A DNA stretch of 64,000 nt from DATLZM01 sp035559315 (GTDB lineage Bacteria; Actinomycetota; UBA4738; HRBIN12), in assembly GCA_035559315.1 (NCBI GenBank), contig DATMBJ010000099.1:1-64000 (forward strand), read 5' to 3'. A model generated the notes under the pieces. The model was not told the DNA's origin, ran no database searches, and saw only the letters and a program-made list of their open reading frames with translations. Positions 7,838 to 16,310 of the stretch are shown one piece after another. The number at the start of each line of letters is the position of its first letter. The stretch's first letter is position 1. Both the position numbers and the translations under genes were made by a program.

Positions 7838-8983
7838 CTAGGCGGCCGGGCCGAACCACTCGTCGAGCCGGTCGCGCTCGGAACGCCGCTTCTCCTCGAG
7901 GTTCGCCGCGGATGCCGGGACGAGCTCGACCTGCGGCCCGGGCTCGGCCAGGAACCGCCCGCGCACGACCATCGCCTCGCCGCCGCCCACCTCGAGGTAG
8001 CACTCCCCGCGGCCGTCGAAGGTGGCCTCCGGCTCGTTCCCCGCCAGCCGGGCCGCGATCCGCTCCGCCGCCACCCGGCCCTCCTCGGCGGCGAGGACCC
8101 CGGCCTTCGGCATGGGCATCCCGGTCGACAGCGCGATGCCCACGCAGTCGCCCACCGCGAACACGCCCTCGAACCGCGTCTCCAGCGTGCTCGGCTCCAC
8201 CTCCACCCAGCCGCCCTCCTCGGCCAGCCCCGCCTCGACCAGGAGCGGCGGCACCCGGTGCGGCGGGATGGCCAGGAGGAGGTCGAAGGGGATCCCCCCG
8301 CCGCCCTCGACCACGACCTCGCCCGGGTCGACCCGCTCGGCCCTCGTGTTGGGCCGGAACGAGATGCCCCGGCGGGCCAGGCGCCCCTCGACCACCTGGC
8401 AGCCGGCGGGGCCGAGGACGGGCAGGGACATCGGTTGGGGGGTGAACACCGTGACGTCGAGCGCGACGCCCCGGGCCTCGGCGGCCTCCTTCGCCAGGAG
8501 GGCCAGCTCGTACGGGGCCGGCGGGCAGGTGTAGGGCGCGCCGAAGATCCCGATCACCAGCCGCCCCCCGGCCATCGCCGCCAGGGCCTCGGCGGCCCGG
8601 GGAACCACCGCGGGGTCGTAGGCGTTCAGCCCGTTCTCGGCGAGGCCCGGCACGGCGCCGGGCACGGTCTCCGCGCCGAGGGCCACGACCATGGCCTCGC
8701 CCTCGAGCCGCTCCCCGTCGACCTCCGCGGCCCTCCCGGCGGGGTCCACGCGGGTGATGTGGCCGCGGCGGACGGTGACGTTCCCGCCCTCGAGCGCCGC
8801 CAGCGGACGGCTGCCGGCGGCCATCGTCTCCCGGCCGACCAGCTCGTCGGTCTTCCGGAACCCCATCATGAAACGGGTCCCGGCGTCGATCAGGACCACC
8901 TCGTGGTCGGGCGCCAGGCGGCGGAGGTGATGCGCCGCCGACACCCCGCCGAACCCCCCGCCCAGGATCAGCACGCGCGCCAC
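7838..8983 (-). CDS. SQR-like FAD-dependent oxidoreductase
   Basis: 381 residues. The dinucleotide-binding start VLILGGGFGGVSAAHHL is followed by the second nucleotide-binding region and the FAD-contacting FEGVFAVGDCVGI near residue 275. Cys153 in GAPYTCPPAPYE aligns with the conserved SQR redox cysteine region, and Cys195 and Cys280 are further candidates. The family moves electrons from sulfide or other donors to quinone at the membrane; whether this one uses sulfide is not proved. It is the first gene of the minus-strand cassette leading to TusA and the DsrE-like protein, which supports sulfide or persulfide handling. Confidence 0.82.
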   Translation of the reverse strand: MARVLILGGGFGGVSAAHHLRRLAPDHEVVLIDAGTRFMMGFRKTDELVGRETMAAGSRPLAALEGGNVTVRRGHITRVDPAGRAAEVDGERLEGEAMVVALGAETVPGAVPGLAENGLNAYDPAVVPRAAEALAAMAGGRLVIGIFGAPYTCPPAPYELALLAKEAAEARGVALDVTVFTPQPMSLPVLGPAGCQVVEGRLARRGISFRPNTRAERVDPGEVVVEGGGGIPFDLLLAIPPHRVPPLLVEAGLAEEGGWVEVEPSTLETRFEGVFAVGDCVGIALSTGMPMPKAGVLAAEEGRVAAERIAARLAGNEPEATFDGRGECYLEVGGGEAMVVRGRFLAEPGPQVELVPASAANLEEKRRSERDRLDEWFGPAA

Positions 8984-9005
8984 GGTCGCTCCCTCCTCGG
9001 TCGTC

Positions 9006-9527
9006 TCACGCCGACCCTATCGGGCCTGCCGCCCGTCGCGGAACGCTCCCGGTCCCCTTCGTCCCCCGGCCGCCGGCCCGCAGGAGCCTCGGTCGGGGCC
9101 ACCACACCGCCACGACCCGGCCCTTGATCGACCCCGGCTCCACGGGGCCGAACGTCCGGGAGTCCGTGGAGGCCTCCGCCCGGTCCCCCTCCACCCAGTA
9201 CCGGCCGTCGAGGAGGGCGCCGTCCGGACCGACGTCCCCGGGGGCCGCCGTCACCCGCTTCACCAGCTCGAACCCCGGCCGGCGCGGATCCTCCACCACG
9301 ACCACGTCGCCCCGCCGCGGCCGGCCGGCCACCGCGACGCCCCACTCGCCGTCCCGGAGGGCCGGCGACATGCTGTCCCCGGCGACCTCGAACCGGAACG
9401 GGCGCCACCGGAGCCAGGTCGCGCCGGCCAGCGCGGCGAGGCCGACGGCGGCCCACCATCCCGCCTTCCGACGCCCGCGAGCCCGGTGATAGGTTGTGGG
9501 CAACGGACGATCGGAAGGAGGGGCCAT
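9006..9527 (-). CDS. sodX: Ni-superoxide dismutase maturation protease (S26 peptidase-like)
   Basis: About 173 residues. One transmembrane segment (WWAAVGLAALAGATWL) is followed by a compact S26 catalytic region: FEVAGDSMSPALRDGE (Ser nucleophile) and FELVKRVTAAPGD (Lys general base). It lies head-to-head with sodN, as typical for the protease that clips the NiSOD propeptide to expose His1. The start is unclear: ATG 9527 and GTG 9536 overlap the 5' end of sodN on the other strand, and a TTG at 9503 is possible. The shorter start would avoid overlap with the sodN coding region. Confidence 0.85.
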   Translation of the reverse strand: MAPPSDRPLPTTYHRARGRRKAGWWAAVGLAALAGATWLRWRPFRFEVAGDSMSPALRDGEWGVAVAGRPRRGDVVVVEDPRRPGFELVKRVTAAPGDVGPDGALLDGRYWVEGDRAEASTDSRTFGPVEPGSIKGRVVAVWWPRPRLLRAGGRGTKGTGSVPRRAAGPIGSA

Positions 9528-9954
9528 GCTCGACACGCTCGTAGCTTCTCTCCGCCCGAAGCGGGTCGTCCACGCCCACTGCGACCTCCCGTGCGGCGTC
9601 TACGACCCCGCCCAGGCCAGGATCGAGGCCGAGTCGGTGAAGGCGATCCAGGAGCGCTACCAGGACCCCGAGAAGTTCAAGAAGCCCTCGGAGACCGTCG
9701 AGGACTACCGCGCGCGGTGCCTGATCATCAAGGAGCAGCGCGCGAACATGGTGAAGGAGCACCTCTGGGTGCTCTGGACCGACTACTTCAAGCCCGAGCA
9801 CCTCGAGAAGTACCCGCAGCTCCACGAGCTGTTCTGGAAGGCCACGAAGGAGGCGGGCGAGGCGAAGAAGTCCCAGGACCCCGCGCAGGGCCAGCGGCTC
9901 CTGGACGCGATCGACGAGATCGCCAAGATCTTCTGGGAGACGAAGGCCGCCTAG
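9526..9954 (+). CDS. sodN: Nickel superoxide dismutase
   Basis: 142 residues. A 17-residue propeptide ending VVHA precedes HCDLPCGVYDP, the complete nickel hook, with His18, Cys19 and Cys23 of the precursor as metal ligands and mature numbering His1, Cys2, Cys6. The four-helix remainder (EHLWVLWTDYFKPEHLEKYP) is canonical. The enzyme dismutates superoxide and assembles as a hexamer. A GGAAGGAGG ribosome site precedes the ATG, and TAGGTT (9490-9495) is a plausible -10. The divergent protease gene should process it. Confidence 0.96.
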   Translation: MLDTLVASLRPKRVVHAHCDLPCGVYDPAQARIEAESVKAIQERYQDPEKFKKPSETVEDYRARCLIIKEQRANMVKEHLWVLWTDYFKPEHLEKYPQLHELFWKATKEAGEAKKSQDPAQGQRLLDAIDEIAKIFWETKAA

Positions 9955-9978
9955 CGGCGGGCCCCGCGCCGGGGCGAC

Positions 9979-10006
9979 GGAGGGCGGGGCCGGAGCCCCG
10001 CCCTCC
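9979..10006. terminator. Bidirectional hairpin between sodN and the GYD gene
   Basis: A perfect 12-bp stem, GGAGGGCGGGGC / GCCCCGCCCTCC, closes a CGGA tetraloop between two convergent genes. No long T-run follows on either strand, so it is a GC-type terminator or an mRNA 3' stabiliser. Confidence 0.7.
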
Positions 10007-10018
10007 CCTTGCGACCGC

Positions 10019-10312
10019 TCAGCCGGCCTTCGAGATGATCCGCTCCATCTCCTCGGGCTCGAACGCGCGGAGCGTCGTCGTCCGCACGTTGCCCTGCGAG
10101 CCGAGCGCGAGCAGGAACGCCGTCCCGGTCTCGTCGTCGGGGAACTCCGTGATCGTCACGACGTCGTAGGGCCCGAGGGTCCAGAGGATCCGCTCGAGCT
10201 TCCCACCCATCTTCTCGGCGAACCGCGCGGCGTCGTTCGCGCGGTTCACGGTGTCCCGGAAGGTCTTGATGCCCTGCTCGGTCCAGCTGATCAGGCTCAC
10301 GTACTTCGGCAT
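10019..10312 (-). CDS. GYD domain protein
   Basis: 97 residues starting MPKYVSLISWTEQGIKTFRD, with the family block ILWTLGPYDVVTITEFPDDE that gives the GYD domain its name. These small ferredoxin-like proteins are common in actinobacteria and euryarchaea and their function is unknown. Start ATG 10312 has GAGGAGGGA just upstream; longer in-frame starts lack this. The 272-bp region to the divergent GTPase gene at 10585 holds a TACGCT -10-like box on the minus strand (10457-10452), giving a leader of about 140 nt, and no other gene I can support. Confidence 0.88.
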   Translation of the reverse strand: MPKYVSLISWTEQGIKTFRDTVNRANDAARFAEKMGGKLERILWTLGPYDVVTITEFPDDETGTAFLLALGSQGNVRTTTLRAFEPEEMERIISKAG

Positions 10313-10584
10313 GGTCCCTCCTCGGGGTTCGGCGGGCACCTCCGGGGGCGCAGGAGCGGGGGGGCGCGCGGACCCGGACCCATCGCGACGGCAGCTCGCA
10401 GGGCCCTCCTCCTCGAGCCACTGCCTCCTCCTCCGCCGTGCGGGCTCCCGCAGCGTACACCCGGGGAGGGACCGGGGGATAGGGCGGGCTCGCTCCTCGG
10501 GGATGCCCGGGTCGCCCGCCCCCGCGGGGAGCGAGAGGCCGTCCGCCCCCCCGGGAACCCGCCGGTCCCTACACTGGCCCCGGC

Positions 10585-11568
10585 GTGAAGGACATCGGCC
10601 TCGTCGGGGTCCCCCACTCGGGGAAGACCACGCTCTTCACCGCGCTCACCCGCCACGGCGCGGCCGGGGGCCGGGCGAACCAGGCCGTCGTGCCGGTCCC
10701 CGACCAGCGGCTCGAGGTCCTCGCCCGGCTCGAGGGGTCGGCCAGGATCGTCCCCGCGCAGGTGCGGTTCGTCGACGTGCCGGGGGGGACGTCGTCGGCC
10801 CAGGGGATCGCGCGGCTCCGCCAGGTCGACGCCCTGTGCGTCGTGGTGCGGGCCTTCGGGCCCGACGCGGACCCGCCGAAGGAGCTCGCCGAGGTCCGCA
10901 CCGAGCTGCTCCTCGCCGATCTGGCCGTCGTGGAGTCGGCCCTGGAGGGCGCGCGGAAGCGGGCGCGCGGCGGGCGCTCGCCGGCCGAGGAGGTGGCCGC
11001 GCTCGAGCGGGCCCGCGAGGCCCTCGCGGCCGAGATCCCGCTCCGCGACGCCGCCCTCGACGAGGACACCCGCCGCCACCTTCGGGCGGTCGCCCCCCTC
11101 ACGCTCAAGCCGGAGGTGGTCGTGGCCAACCTGGAGGAGGGCGCCCAGGTCCCTCCGGGCCTCCCCGAGGGGACGATCGGGGTGTGGGCGGCGCTGGAGG
11201 CCGAGACCGCCGGGATGCCCGAGGACGAGGCCCGGGCCCTCCTCGAGGGCTTCGGCGTGACCGAGCCTGGGCTCGAGCGGGTGATCCGGGCCTGCTACCG
11301 GGCCCTCGACCTCATCACGTTCCTCACCTTCAACCCGGACGAGGCCCGGGCGTGGGAGGTCCGCCGGGGCGCGAAGGCGCCGGAGGCGGCGGGCGTGATC
11401 CACTCCGACCTGGAGCGCGGCTTCATCCGGGCCGAGGTCGTCTCCTTCGACGACCTCGTGGCCGCCGGTGGGTGGGACGCGGCGAAGCACCGCGGCCTGG
11501 TCCGCGTGGAGGGCAGGGACTACGAGGTGCGGGAGGGCGACGTGATCCATGTCCGGTTCGCCGTCTGA
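10585..11568 (+). CDS. Divergent YchF/OBG-family GTPase/ATPase
   Basis: 327 residues with a P-loop GVPHSGKTTLFTAL, G3-like VDVPGG and the NxxE-type G4 region VVANLEEG; NxxE replaces NKxD in YchF proteins and favours ATP. A helical coiled region (ALEGARKRARGG) and a C-terminal TGS-like end (REGDVIHVRFAV) complete the family layout. It is shorter than the usual 360-residue YchF, and the P-loop differs from the common GLPNVGKST, so it is probably a second, divergent paralogue. GTG 10585 lies 9 nt after TACACT (10570-10575). The next MFS gene overlaps its end by 20 nt. Confidence 0.85.
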   Translation: MKDIGLVGVPHSGKTTLFTALTRHGAAGGRANQAVVPVPDQRLEVLARLEGSARIVPAQVRFVDVPGGTSSAQGIARLRQVDALCVVVRAFGPDADPPKELAEVRTELLLADLAVVESALEGARKRARGGRSPAEEVAALERAREALAAEIPLRDAALDEDTRRHLRAVAPLTLKPEVVVANLEEGAQVPPGLPEGTIGVWAALEAETAGMPEDEARALLEGFGVTEPGLERVIRACYRALDLITFLTFNPDEARAWEVRRGAKAPEAAGVIHSDLERGFIRAEVVSFDDLVAAGGWDAAKHRGLVRVEGRDYEVREGDVIHVRFAV

Positions 11569-12823
11569 GGACGAGGGCGGTCGCCCGACGGGCGGCGCGG
11601 AGGGGCGATCGGTCGCGGCGACCGGGCCCCGCACGTGGCTCACCCGTGGCGTCCTCGGGATCGGCCTGGCGAGCTTCCTCTCCGACCTGGGGCACGAGGT
11701 GCCCACCGCGCTCCTCCCCTCGTTCCTCGTGGGGACCCTGGGTGCCCCGGCCGCCGCCCTCGGGTTGGTGGAGGGGGCCGCCGACGCGCTCGCGGGAGCC
11801 GCCAAGCTCGCGGGCGGCGCCCTCGCCGACGACCCGTCCCGCCGGCGGGCCACGGCGGTCGGGAGCTACGCCACCACCGCCGTCCTCTCCGGCCTGATCG
11901 GCGCGGCGGGGGCGCCCTGGCAGGTCGGCGTCCTCCGCGGAGGCGCCTGGGCCGCCCGGGGCCTGCGGACCCCCGCCCGCAACGCCCTCCTGGCCGAGGC
12001 CGCGACGCCCGGTGCCTACGGTCGGGCCTACGGCTTCGAGCGAGCCATGGACAACCTCGGGGCGATCGCGGGTCCGCTCCTCGGGGTCGCGCTCGTCGCC
12101 GCCCTCGGGGTCCGGGGGGCGATCCTCGCCTCGGCCGTGCCGGGGCTCCTCGCGGCGGCCGCGGTGTTCGACGCGGTCCGGCACATCCGGGCGCGGGGCG
12201 ATGCGCCCCGGCGGCCGGCTCGACAGGTCCGTCCCCGCGTGCGCGCCGTGCTCCGCGGGAGCCTGGGGCGCACGATGGTCGCCATCGCGGCGTTCGAGGT
12301 GGGGAACGTGGCGGCCACGCTCCTCATCCTCCGGGCCACCGAGGTCCTCGCGCCCGGGCGTGGCCCCCGCGGGGCGGCGGCCCTGTCCCTGGTCCTCTAC
12401 ACCGCCTACAACCTCGCGGCGACCCTGGCGTCGGTCCCCGCCGGGCGGCTGGCCGACCGCCGGGGCCCGCGCCTCGCGTTCGCCCTCGGCGTCTGGCTGT
12501 TCCTCCTCGCGTACCTCGCGTTCGCCGCCGCCGGCGACGGGCTCGTCCTCGCGGCCGCCTTCGTCCTGGCGGGGGTGGGGATCGGCTGCGTGGAGACCGC
12601 CGAGCACGCGGCCGTCGCCCGCCTCGCGCCGCCGCCCCTCCAGGGCAGCGCGTTCGGGGTCCTGGGCGCCGCCCAGAGCCTCGGGAACCTCGTCGCGAGC
12701 GGCGTCACCGGCCTGCTCTGGACCGCGGTCGCGCCGGGCGCCGCGTTCCTCTGGCCGGCCGCGTGGATGGCCGCCAGCCTCTCGCTCCTCGCCCTGGGGG
12801 CTCGCCGGACCGAGAGGTCTTGA
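11549..12823 (+). CDS. MFS transporter
   Basis: 424 residues with about 12 hydrophobic segments. It begins after WLTRGVLGIGLASFLSDLGHE, a form typical of MFS_1 proteins that start DxxxE, and has a second half opening near AAFEVGNVAATLLI. The helix 2-3 loop region reads GGALADDPSRRRATAVG. Its start lies inside the preceding GTPase gene (20-nt overlap), so the two are translated from one message. Substrate unknown; it faces a GntR-controlled operon but lies upstream of that promoter. Confidence 0.85.
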   Translation: MSGSPSEDEGGRPTGGAEGRSVAATGPRTWLTRGVLGIGLASFLSDLGHEVPTALLPSFLVGTLGAPAAALGLVEGAADALAGAAKLAGGALADDPSRRRATAVGSYATTAVLSGLIGAAGAPWQVGVLRGGAWAARGLRTPARNALLAEAATPGAYGRAYGFERAMDNLGAIAGPLLGVALVAALGVRGAILASAVPGLLAAAAVFDAVRHIRARGDAPRRPARQVRPRVRAVLRGSLGRTMVAIAAFEVGNVAATLLILRATEVLAPGRGPRGAAALSLVLYTAYNLAATLASVPAGRLADRRGPRLAFALGVWLFLLAYLAFAAAGDGLVLAAAFVLAGVGIGCVETAEHAAVARLAPPPLQGSAFGVLGAAQSLGNLVASGVTGLLWTAVAPGAAFLWPAAWMAASLSLLALGARRTERS

Positions 12824-12871
12824 CGCCCGGAGGTCCGCCGGTCTAGAAACCGACCGCAATGGTCTATACCA
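12820..12871 (+). promoter_or_regulatory. gntR operon promoter with two GntR/HutC-type operators
   Basis: TTGACG (12820-12825), 18 nt, TAGAAA (12844-12849) forms the promoter. Two operator-like sites flank the transcription start: GGTCTAGAAACC (12840-12851) over the -10, and TGGTCTATACCA (12860-12871), which includes the ATG of the regulator. TGGTCTA-type dyads are the known targets of HutC-subfamily regulators such as DasR, NagR and PhnF. Autoregulation is inferred. Confidence 0.75.
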
Positions 12872-13650
12872 GCACCCGGCGGGCCGTCGCCGGGTCCGAC
12901 GTTTCATTCCGGGCCGCCCCGCCCCGCGCGGGAGAGCGCTCGGGGGTGGCGGCCTACCTCGAGATCGAGGAGGAGCTCGCCGACCGGATCGAGTCGGGGG
13001 ACTTCCCAACGGGGACCCGCCTCCCCGGCGAGCGGGACCTCGCTCGCCGCCTGGGCGTCTCCCGCATGACGGTCCGGCAGGCCCTCACCCGCCTCGAGCA
13101 CCGCGGGTTGATCGTCCGCCAGCAGGGCCGGGGCACGTTCGTTGCCGCGCCCAAGCTGCGGCAGGATGCGACGGTGCTCCGGGGGTTCTTCGAACAGATG
13201 GTGGGCCAGGGGGTCTTCCCCGTTTCCCGGTGCATCGCGAGGGAGGAGCTGCCGGCGTCCGCCGCCATCGCCCAGATCCTCCACGTCCGACTGGGGGAGC
13301 CGGTCTACAAGGTGGTCCGGGTCCGGTCGGCCAACGACCAGCCGATCGTGCTCGAGACCTCGTACTTCCCCGCGGCCATCGTCCCCGGCCTCCTCGACCT
13401 CGACCTCGAGCGATCCTCGATCTACCGGCTGATGGACCGCCGCTTCGACGCGCGGCCCGTCCGCGCCGTCCAGTCGCTCGAGCCGGTCGTCGCGGAGCGG
13501 GCGGAGGCCGCCCTCCTCCGGGTCCCCGTGGGGTCGCCGCTCATGCTCGTCGAGCGGACCGCCTGGGACCGCGCGGGGAGGGCGGTGGAGCACGCCAGGG
13601 ACCTCTACCGGGGTGATCGGAGCCGCTTCGTGACGGAGCTGAAGCTGTAA
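12859..13650 (+). CDS. GntR/HutC-family regulator with UTRA ligand domain
   Basis: 263 residues. The winged helix spans about 30-100 (GTRLPGERDLARRLGVSRMT, then RQQGRGTFVAAP). The UTRA domain follows, with YKVVRVRSANDQPIVLETSY and SPLMLVERTAWDRAGR, ending with a typical YRGDRSRFVTELKL. UTRA domains bind sugar phosphates, amino acids or alkylphosphonates. The second operator overlaps its start codon, and the APC permease begins 28 nt downstream behind AAGGAGG. Its natural effector should be a substrate or intermediate of the downstream pathway. Confidence 0.92.
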   Translation: MVYTSTRRAVAGSDVSFRAAPPRAGERSGVAAYLEIEEELADRIESGDFPTGTRLPGERDLARRLGVSRMTVRQALTRLEHRGLIVRQQGRGTFVAAPKLRQDATVLRGFFEQMVGQGVFPVSRCIAREELPASAAIAQILHVRLGEPVYKVVRVRSANDQPIVLETSYFPAAIVPGLLDLDLERSSIYRLMDRRFDARPVRAVQSLEPVVAERAEAALLRVPVGSPLMLVERTAWDRAGRAVEHARDLYRGDRSRFVTELKL

Positions 13651-13678
13651 GGAGGTCGCCGGCAAGGAGGGGGGAGCC

Positions 13679-15289
13679 ATGGCAGAGGTGGCCGCGCCGA
13701 CGCCGCGGTTGTTCGTCCGCAAGACGTCGGGCCTGATCAGGACGATCGGGGTGTGGGGCGCCCTGGCGTTCGGGGTCCACTGCATCTCGCTCTCGTCCTC
13801 GGGCATCATCACGTTCCAGTGGGTCCCGTCGCTGTGGCCCGGGGCGAGCATCATCGGGATCCTCACGGTCTCCGCGCTGTTCTGCGCGATGCACGCCTAC
13901 ACGTACTCGCAGATCGGCGCGGCGGCGCCGAGGGCGGGAGCGGATTACACGCTCGCGAGCCGAACGCTCCACCCGCTGCTCGCGTTCCCCGCGAGCTTCG
14001 CGCTCGTGCTGTTCAGCGGGCTCGTGGCCGGCGCTCTGATCGCCTGGATCCCGACGGTGGCGCTCCCCGCCTTCCTCCAGGCCAGCGGGATCCTCTACGA
14101 CCAGGCTTGGGCGGTGCGGTTCGCCGAGTGGTCGGGGACCCCCACGGGGATCGTGGTGATCGGCACGATCGGCGTGCTGGTCACGCTTTGGTCCCTCATG
14201 TTCCCGACCCGGACCGTGGTGAAGGTCCTGGGCCTGGGGCTGGTCCTGGGCCTCGTGGCCTGGGCGGTGATCCTGCTGTCGTTCGCCACCGGGAGCCGGG
14301 AGACGTTCGTCGCGAACTGGGACCGTTTCGTCCCGAACGGCCCCTTCGACCGGGTCCTCCCCGTGGCCCGCGAGAACGGGATCGAGTTCACCCGGGGCTT
14401 CGGCACGACGACCCTCGCCGGGCTGATCATGGGGTTCTGGGTCTTCTACGGGTACTACATCCCCACCTTCTTCGCCGGCGAGGTCAAGGAGGCCCCCCGG
14501 ACGCTGCTGTGGGGCGCATGGGGATCGCTGTTCACGACATGGTTCGTGTTCGCCCTCGGGGCGTTCCTCCTCCTCCGGCACGTGCCTCAGGACTGGATCG
14601 CCGCCCAGGGCTACCTCTACACGGTGGGGCCCGAGGGGTTCGACACGTTCCCCTTCGTAACCTTCTACGCATCGATGATGCAGCCGAACGTCTTGTTCTT
14701 CCTGATCATGGCGGTCGGCTTCATCTACACGCTGATCAACCTGGCCCAGACCTACTTCTTCTACTGCTCGCGGATCATCTTCGCCTGGGCCTTCGACCGG
14801 ATCGTCCCGGAGAAGCTCGCGTACGTGCATCCGGAGACCGGCAGCCCTCGGGTCGCGGTGCTCCTCGTTGCCATCCTGGCCGAGCTGGGGGTCCTGGCCT
14901 CGGCCTACTACTCGGTCCTGTTCGTGCAGTTCAACTTCGTCTTCTACGCCGCGATCACGATGGTGGTTCCGATCATCGCCGCGATCGTCTACCCGTACCG
15001 CAAGCGCGAGCTGTGGGAGGCGGGCGCCGGACATGTCCGCTCGATGGTCGCCGGCATCCCCACGATGACGCTCGTGGGGATCGGGACGCTGCTGTTCGTG
15101 CTGTGGCTCGTGGCGTCGGTCTTCATCTACCCGGCGGTGGGGCTCGGGGAGAACGTCGACACCGTGCTCCTCACGTTCGCGGTCATCGTCGCGGCCGGCG
15201 TCGCGGTGTTCCTCGTGGCCCGGTGGTACCGGATGAGCCGCGAGGGGATCGACATCATGGCCACGTTCCAGGAGATCCCGCCGGCGTGA
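13679..15289 (+). CDS. APC-superfamily permease
   Basis: 536 residues with about 12-13 hydrophobic helices. The N-terminal LIRTIGVWGALAFGVHCISL and SQIGAAAPRAGADYTLASR match the APC pattern, in which an unwound helix 1 and the GxxxPRAGADY segment shape the substrate site. Bulky loops carry EFTRGFGTTTLAGLIMGFW. It is preceded by a strong AAGGAGG and is the first structural gene of the operon. The substrate is probably an amino acid, amine or related small solute; the UTRA regulator, kinase and flavoproteins suggest it enters a catabolic route. Confidence 0.88.
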   Translation: MAEVAAPTPRLFVRKTSGLIRTIGVWGALAFGVHCISLSSSGIITFQWVPSLWPGASIIGILTVSALFCAMHAYTYSQIGAAAPRAGADYTLASRTLHPLLAFPASFALVLFSGLVAGALIAWIPTVALPAFLQASGILYDQAWAVRFAEWSGTPTGIVVIGTIGVLVTLWSLMFPTRTVVKVLGLGLVLGLVAWAVILLSFATGSRETFVANWDRFVPNGPFDRVLPVARENGIEFTRGFGTTTLAGLIMGFWVFYGYYIPTFFAGEVKEAPRTLLWGAWGSLFTTWFVFALGAFLLLRHVPQDWIAAQGYLYTVGPEGFDTFPFVTFYASMMQPNVLFFLIMAVGFIYTLINLAQTYFFYCSRIIFAWAFDRIVPEKLAYVHPETGSPRVAVLLVAILAELGVLASAYYSVLFVQFNFVFYAAITMVVPIIAAIVYPYRKRELWEAGAGHVRSMVAGIPTMTLVGIGTLLFVLWLVASVFIYPAVGLGENVDTVLLTFAVIVAAGVAVFLVARWYRMSREGIDIMATFQEIPPA

Positions 15290-15320
15290 GCGCCTCGGCG
15301 CGTGCCGGGAGGCGGTCGCG

Positions 15321-16310
15321 GTGAAGCGCTTCTTCACGCCGCGCTCCGACCGCCCCGGGGCCGGCTGGATCCGGCTGCTGTTCACCGCGGACCTGCACGG
15401 CTCGAACGCCGCCTTCCGCAAGCTGCTCACGGCGGCCAAGCTCCACCGGGTCCAGCACGTGATCGTGGGCGGCGACCTCACCGGCAAGGCGATCGTCCCG
15501 ATCGTGAAGGTCGACGGGCGCCACGAGGCCTGGCTGTTCGGGAACCGCGAGGAGGTGGAGACGGAGGCAGAGCTCCGGGCCCTGCGGGAGAAGATCGGCA
15601 CGGTCGGCTTCTACGACCACGTCTGCACCCCGGACGAGGCCCGGGCCCTCGACGCGGACCCCGAGGGCCTCCGTCGGCTCTTCGTCGAGAAGATGAACGC
15701 CCGGCTGCGGGAGTGGCTGGACCTCGCGGGTGAGCACCTCGAGCCGCTGGGCGCCCCGCTCTGGGTGATCCCGGGGAACGACGACGATCCGTCGGTCGAT
15801 CCGGTGCTCGAGGCCGCGGGCTACGCGCGGATGGTCGACCACCGCGTCGTCGAGATCGACGAGCACCACGAGCTGGTCTCGCTCGGGGACACCTCGATGA
15901 CCCCGTGGGAGTGCCCGAGGGATTACCCCGAGGAGCACATGTACCGGGTCGTGGGCGAGCTCCTGTCGAAGGTCCGGGACCCCGACACAGCGATCCTCAA
16001 CTTCCACTGCCCGCCCCGGAACACCAAGATCGACCAGTGCCCGGCGCTGAACGAGCGGCTGGAGATCGTGCACCAGGGCGGACAGGTCGTGACGACCTCG
16101 GCGGGCTCGGCCGCGATCCGGGAGGGGATCGAGCAGCTCCAGCCGCTCCTCTCCCTCCACGGCCACATCCACGAAGCCCGCGGGTCCCACCAGATCGGCC
16201 GCACCCTGGCCCTGAACCCCGGTTCGGAGTACGCCGAGGGGATCCTCAAGGCGGCGATCGTGAACCTCGAACCCCGCCGGGTGAAGGGCTACCTCCTGAT
16301 CAGCGGATGA
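15321..16310 (+). CDS. Calcineurin-like metallophosphoesterase
   Basis: 329 residues. Dimetal-site motifs appear in order: LLFTADLHGS (D-x-H), IVGGDLTGK (GGD), WVIPGNDDDPS (GND), NFHCPPRNT (His) and SLHGHIHEARG (GHIH). The segment between GGD and GND is longer than in minimal enzymes. The protein is predicted to be cytosolic. Start GTG 15321 follows GGGAGG. Its stop overlaps the next gene by 4 nt. It may hydrolyse a phosphodiester or phosphomonoester entering the pathway, or act as a housekeeping phosphatase; the sequence does not decide. Confidence 0.88.
   Translation: MKRFFTPRSDRPGAGWIRLLFTADLHGSNAAFRKLLTAAKLHRVQHVIVGGDLTGKAIVPIVKVDGRHEAWLFGNREEVETEAELRALREKIGTVGFYDHVCTPDEARALDADPEGLRRLFVEKMNARLREWLDLAGEHLEPLGAPLWVIPGNDDDPSVDPVLEAAGYARMVDHRVVEIDEHHELVSLGDTSMTPWECPRDYPEEHMYRVVGELLSKVRDPDTAILNFHCPPRNTKIDQCPALNERLEIVHQGGQVVTTSAGSAAIREGIEQLQPLLSLHGHIHEARGSHQIGRTLALNPGSEYAEGILKAAIVNLEPRRVKGYLLISG

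Noticed and set aside
7683..8003. 106-codon minus-strand frame ending at 7683
   Set aside because: Everything before about 7800 lies inside the SQR-like gene in another frame; only the last 29-38 codons could be real and are listed separately.
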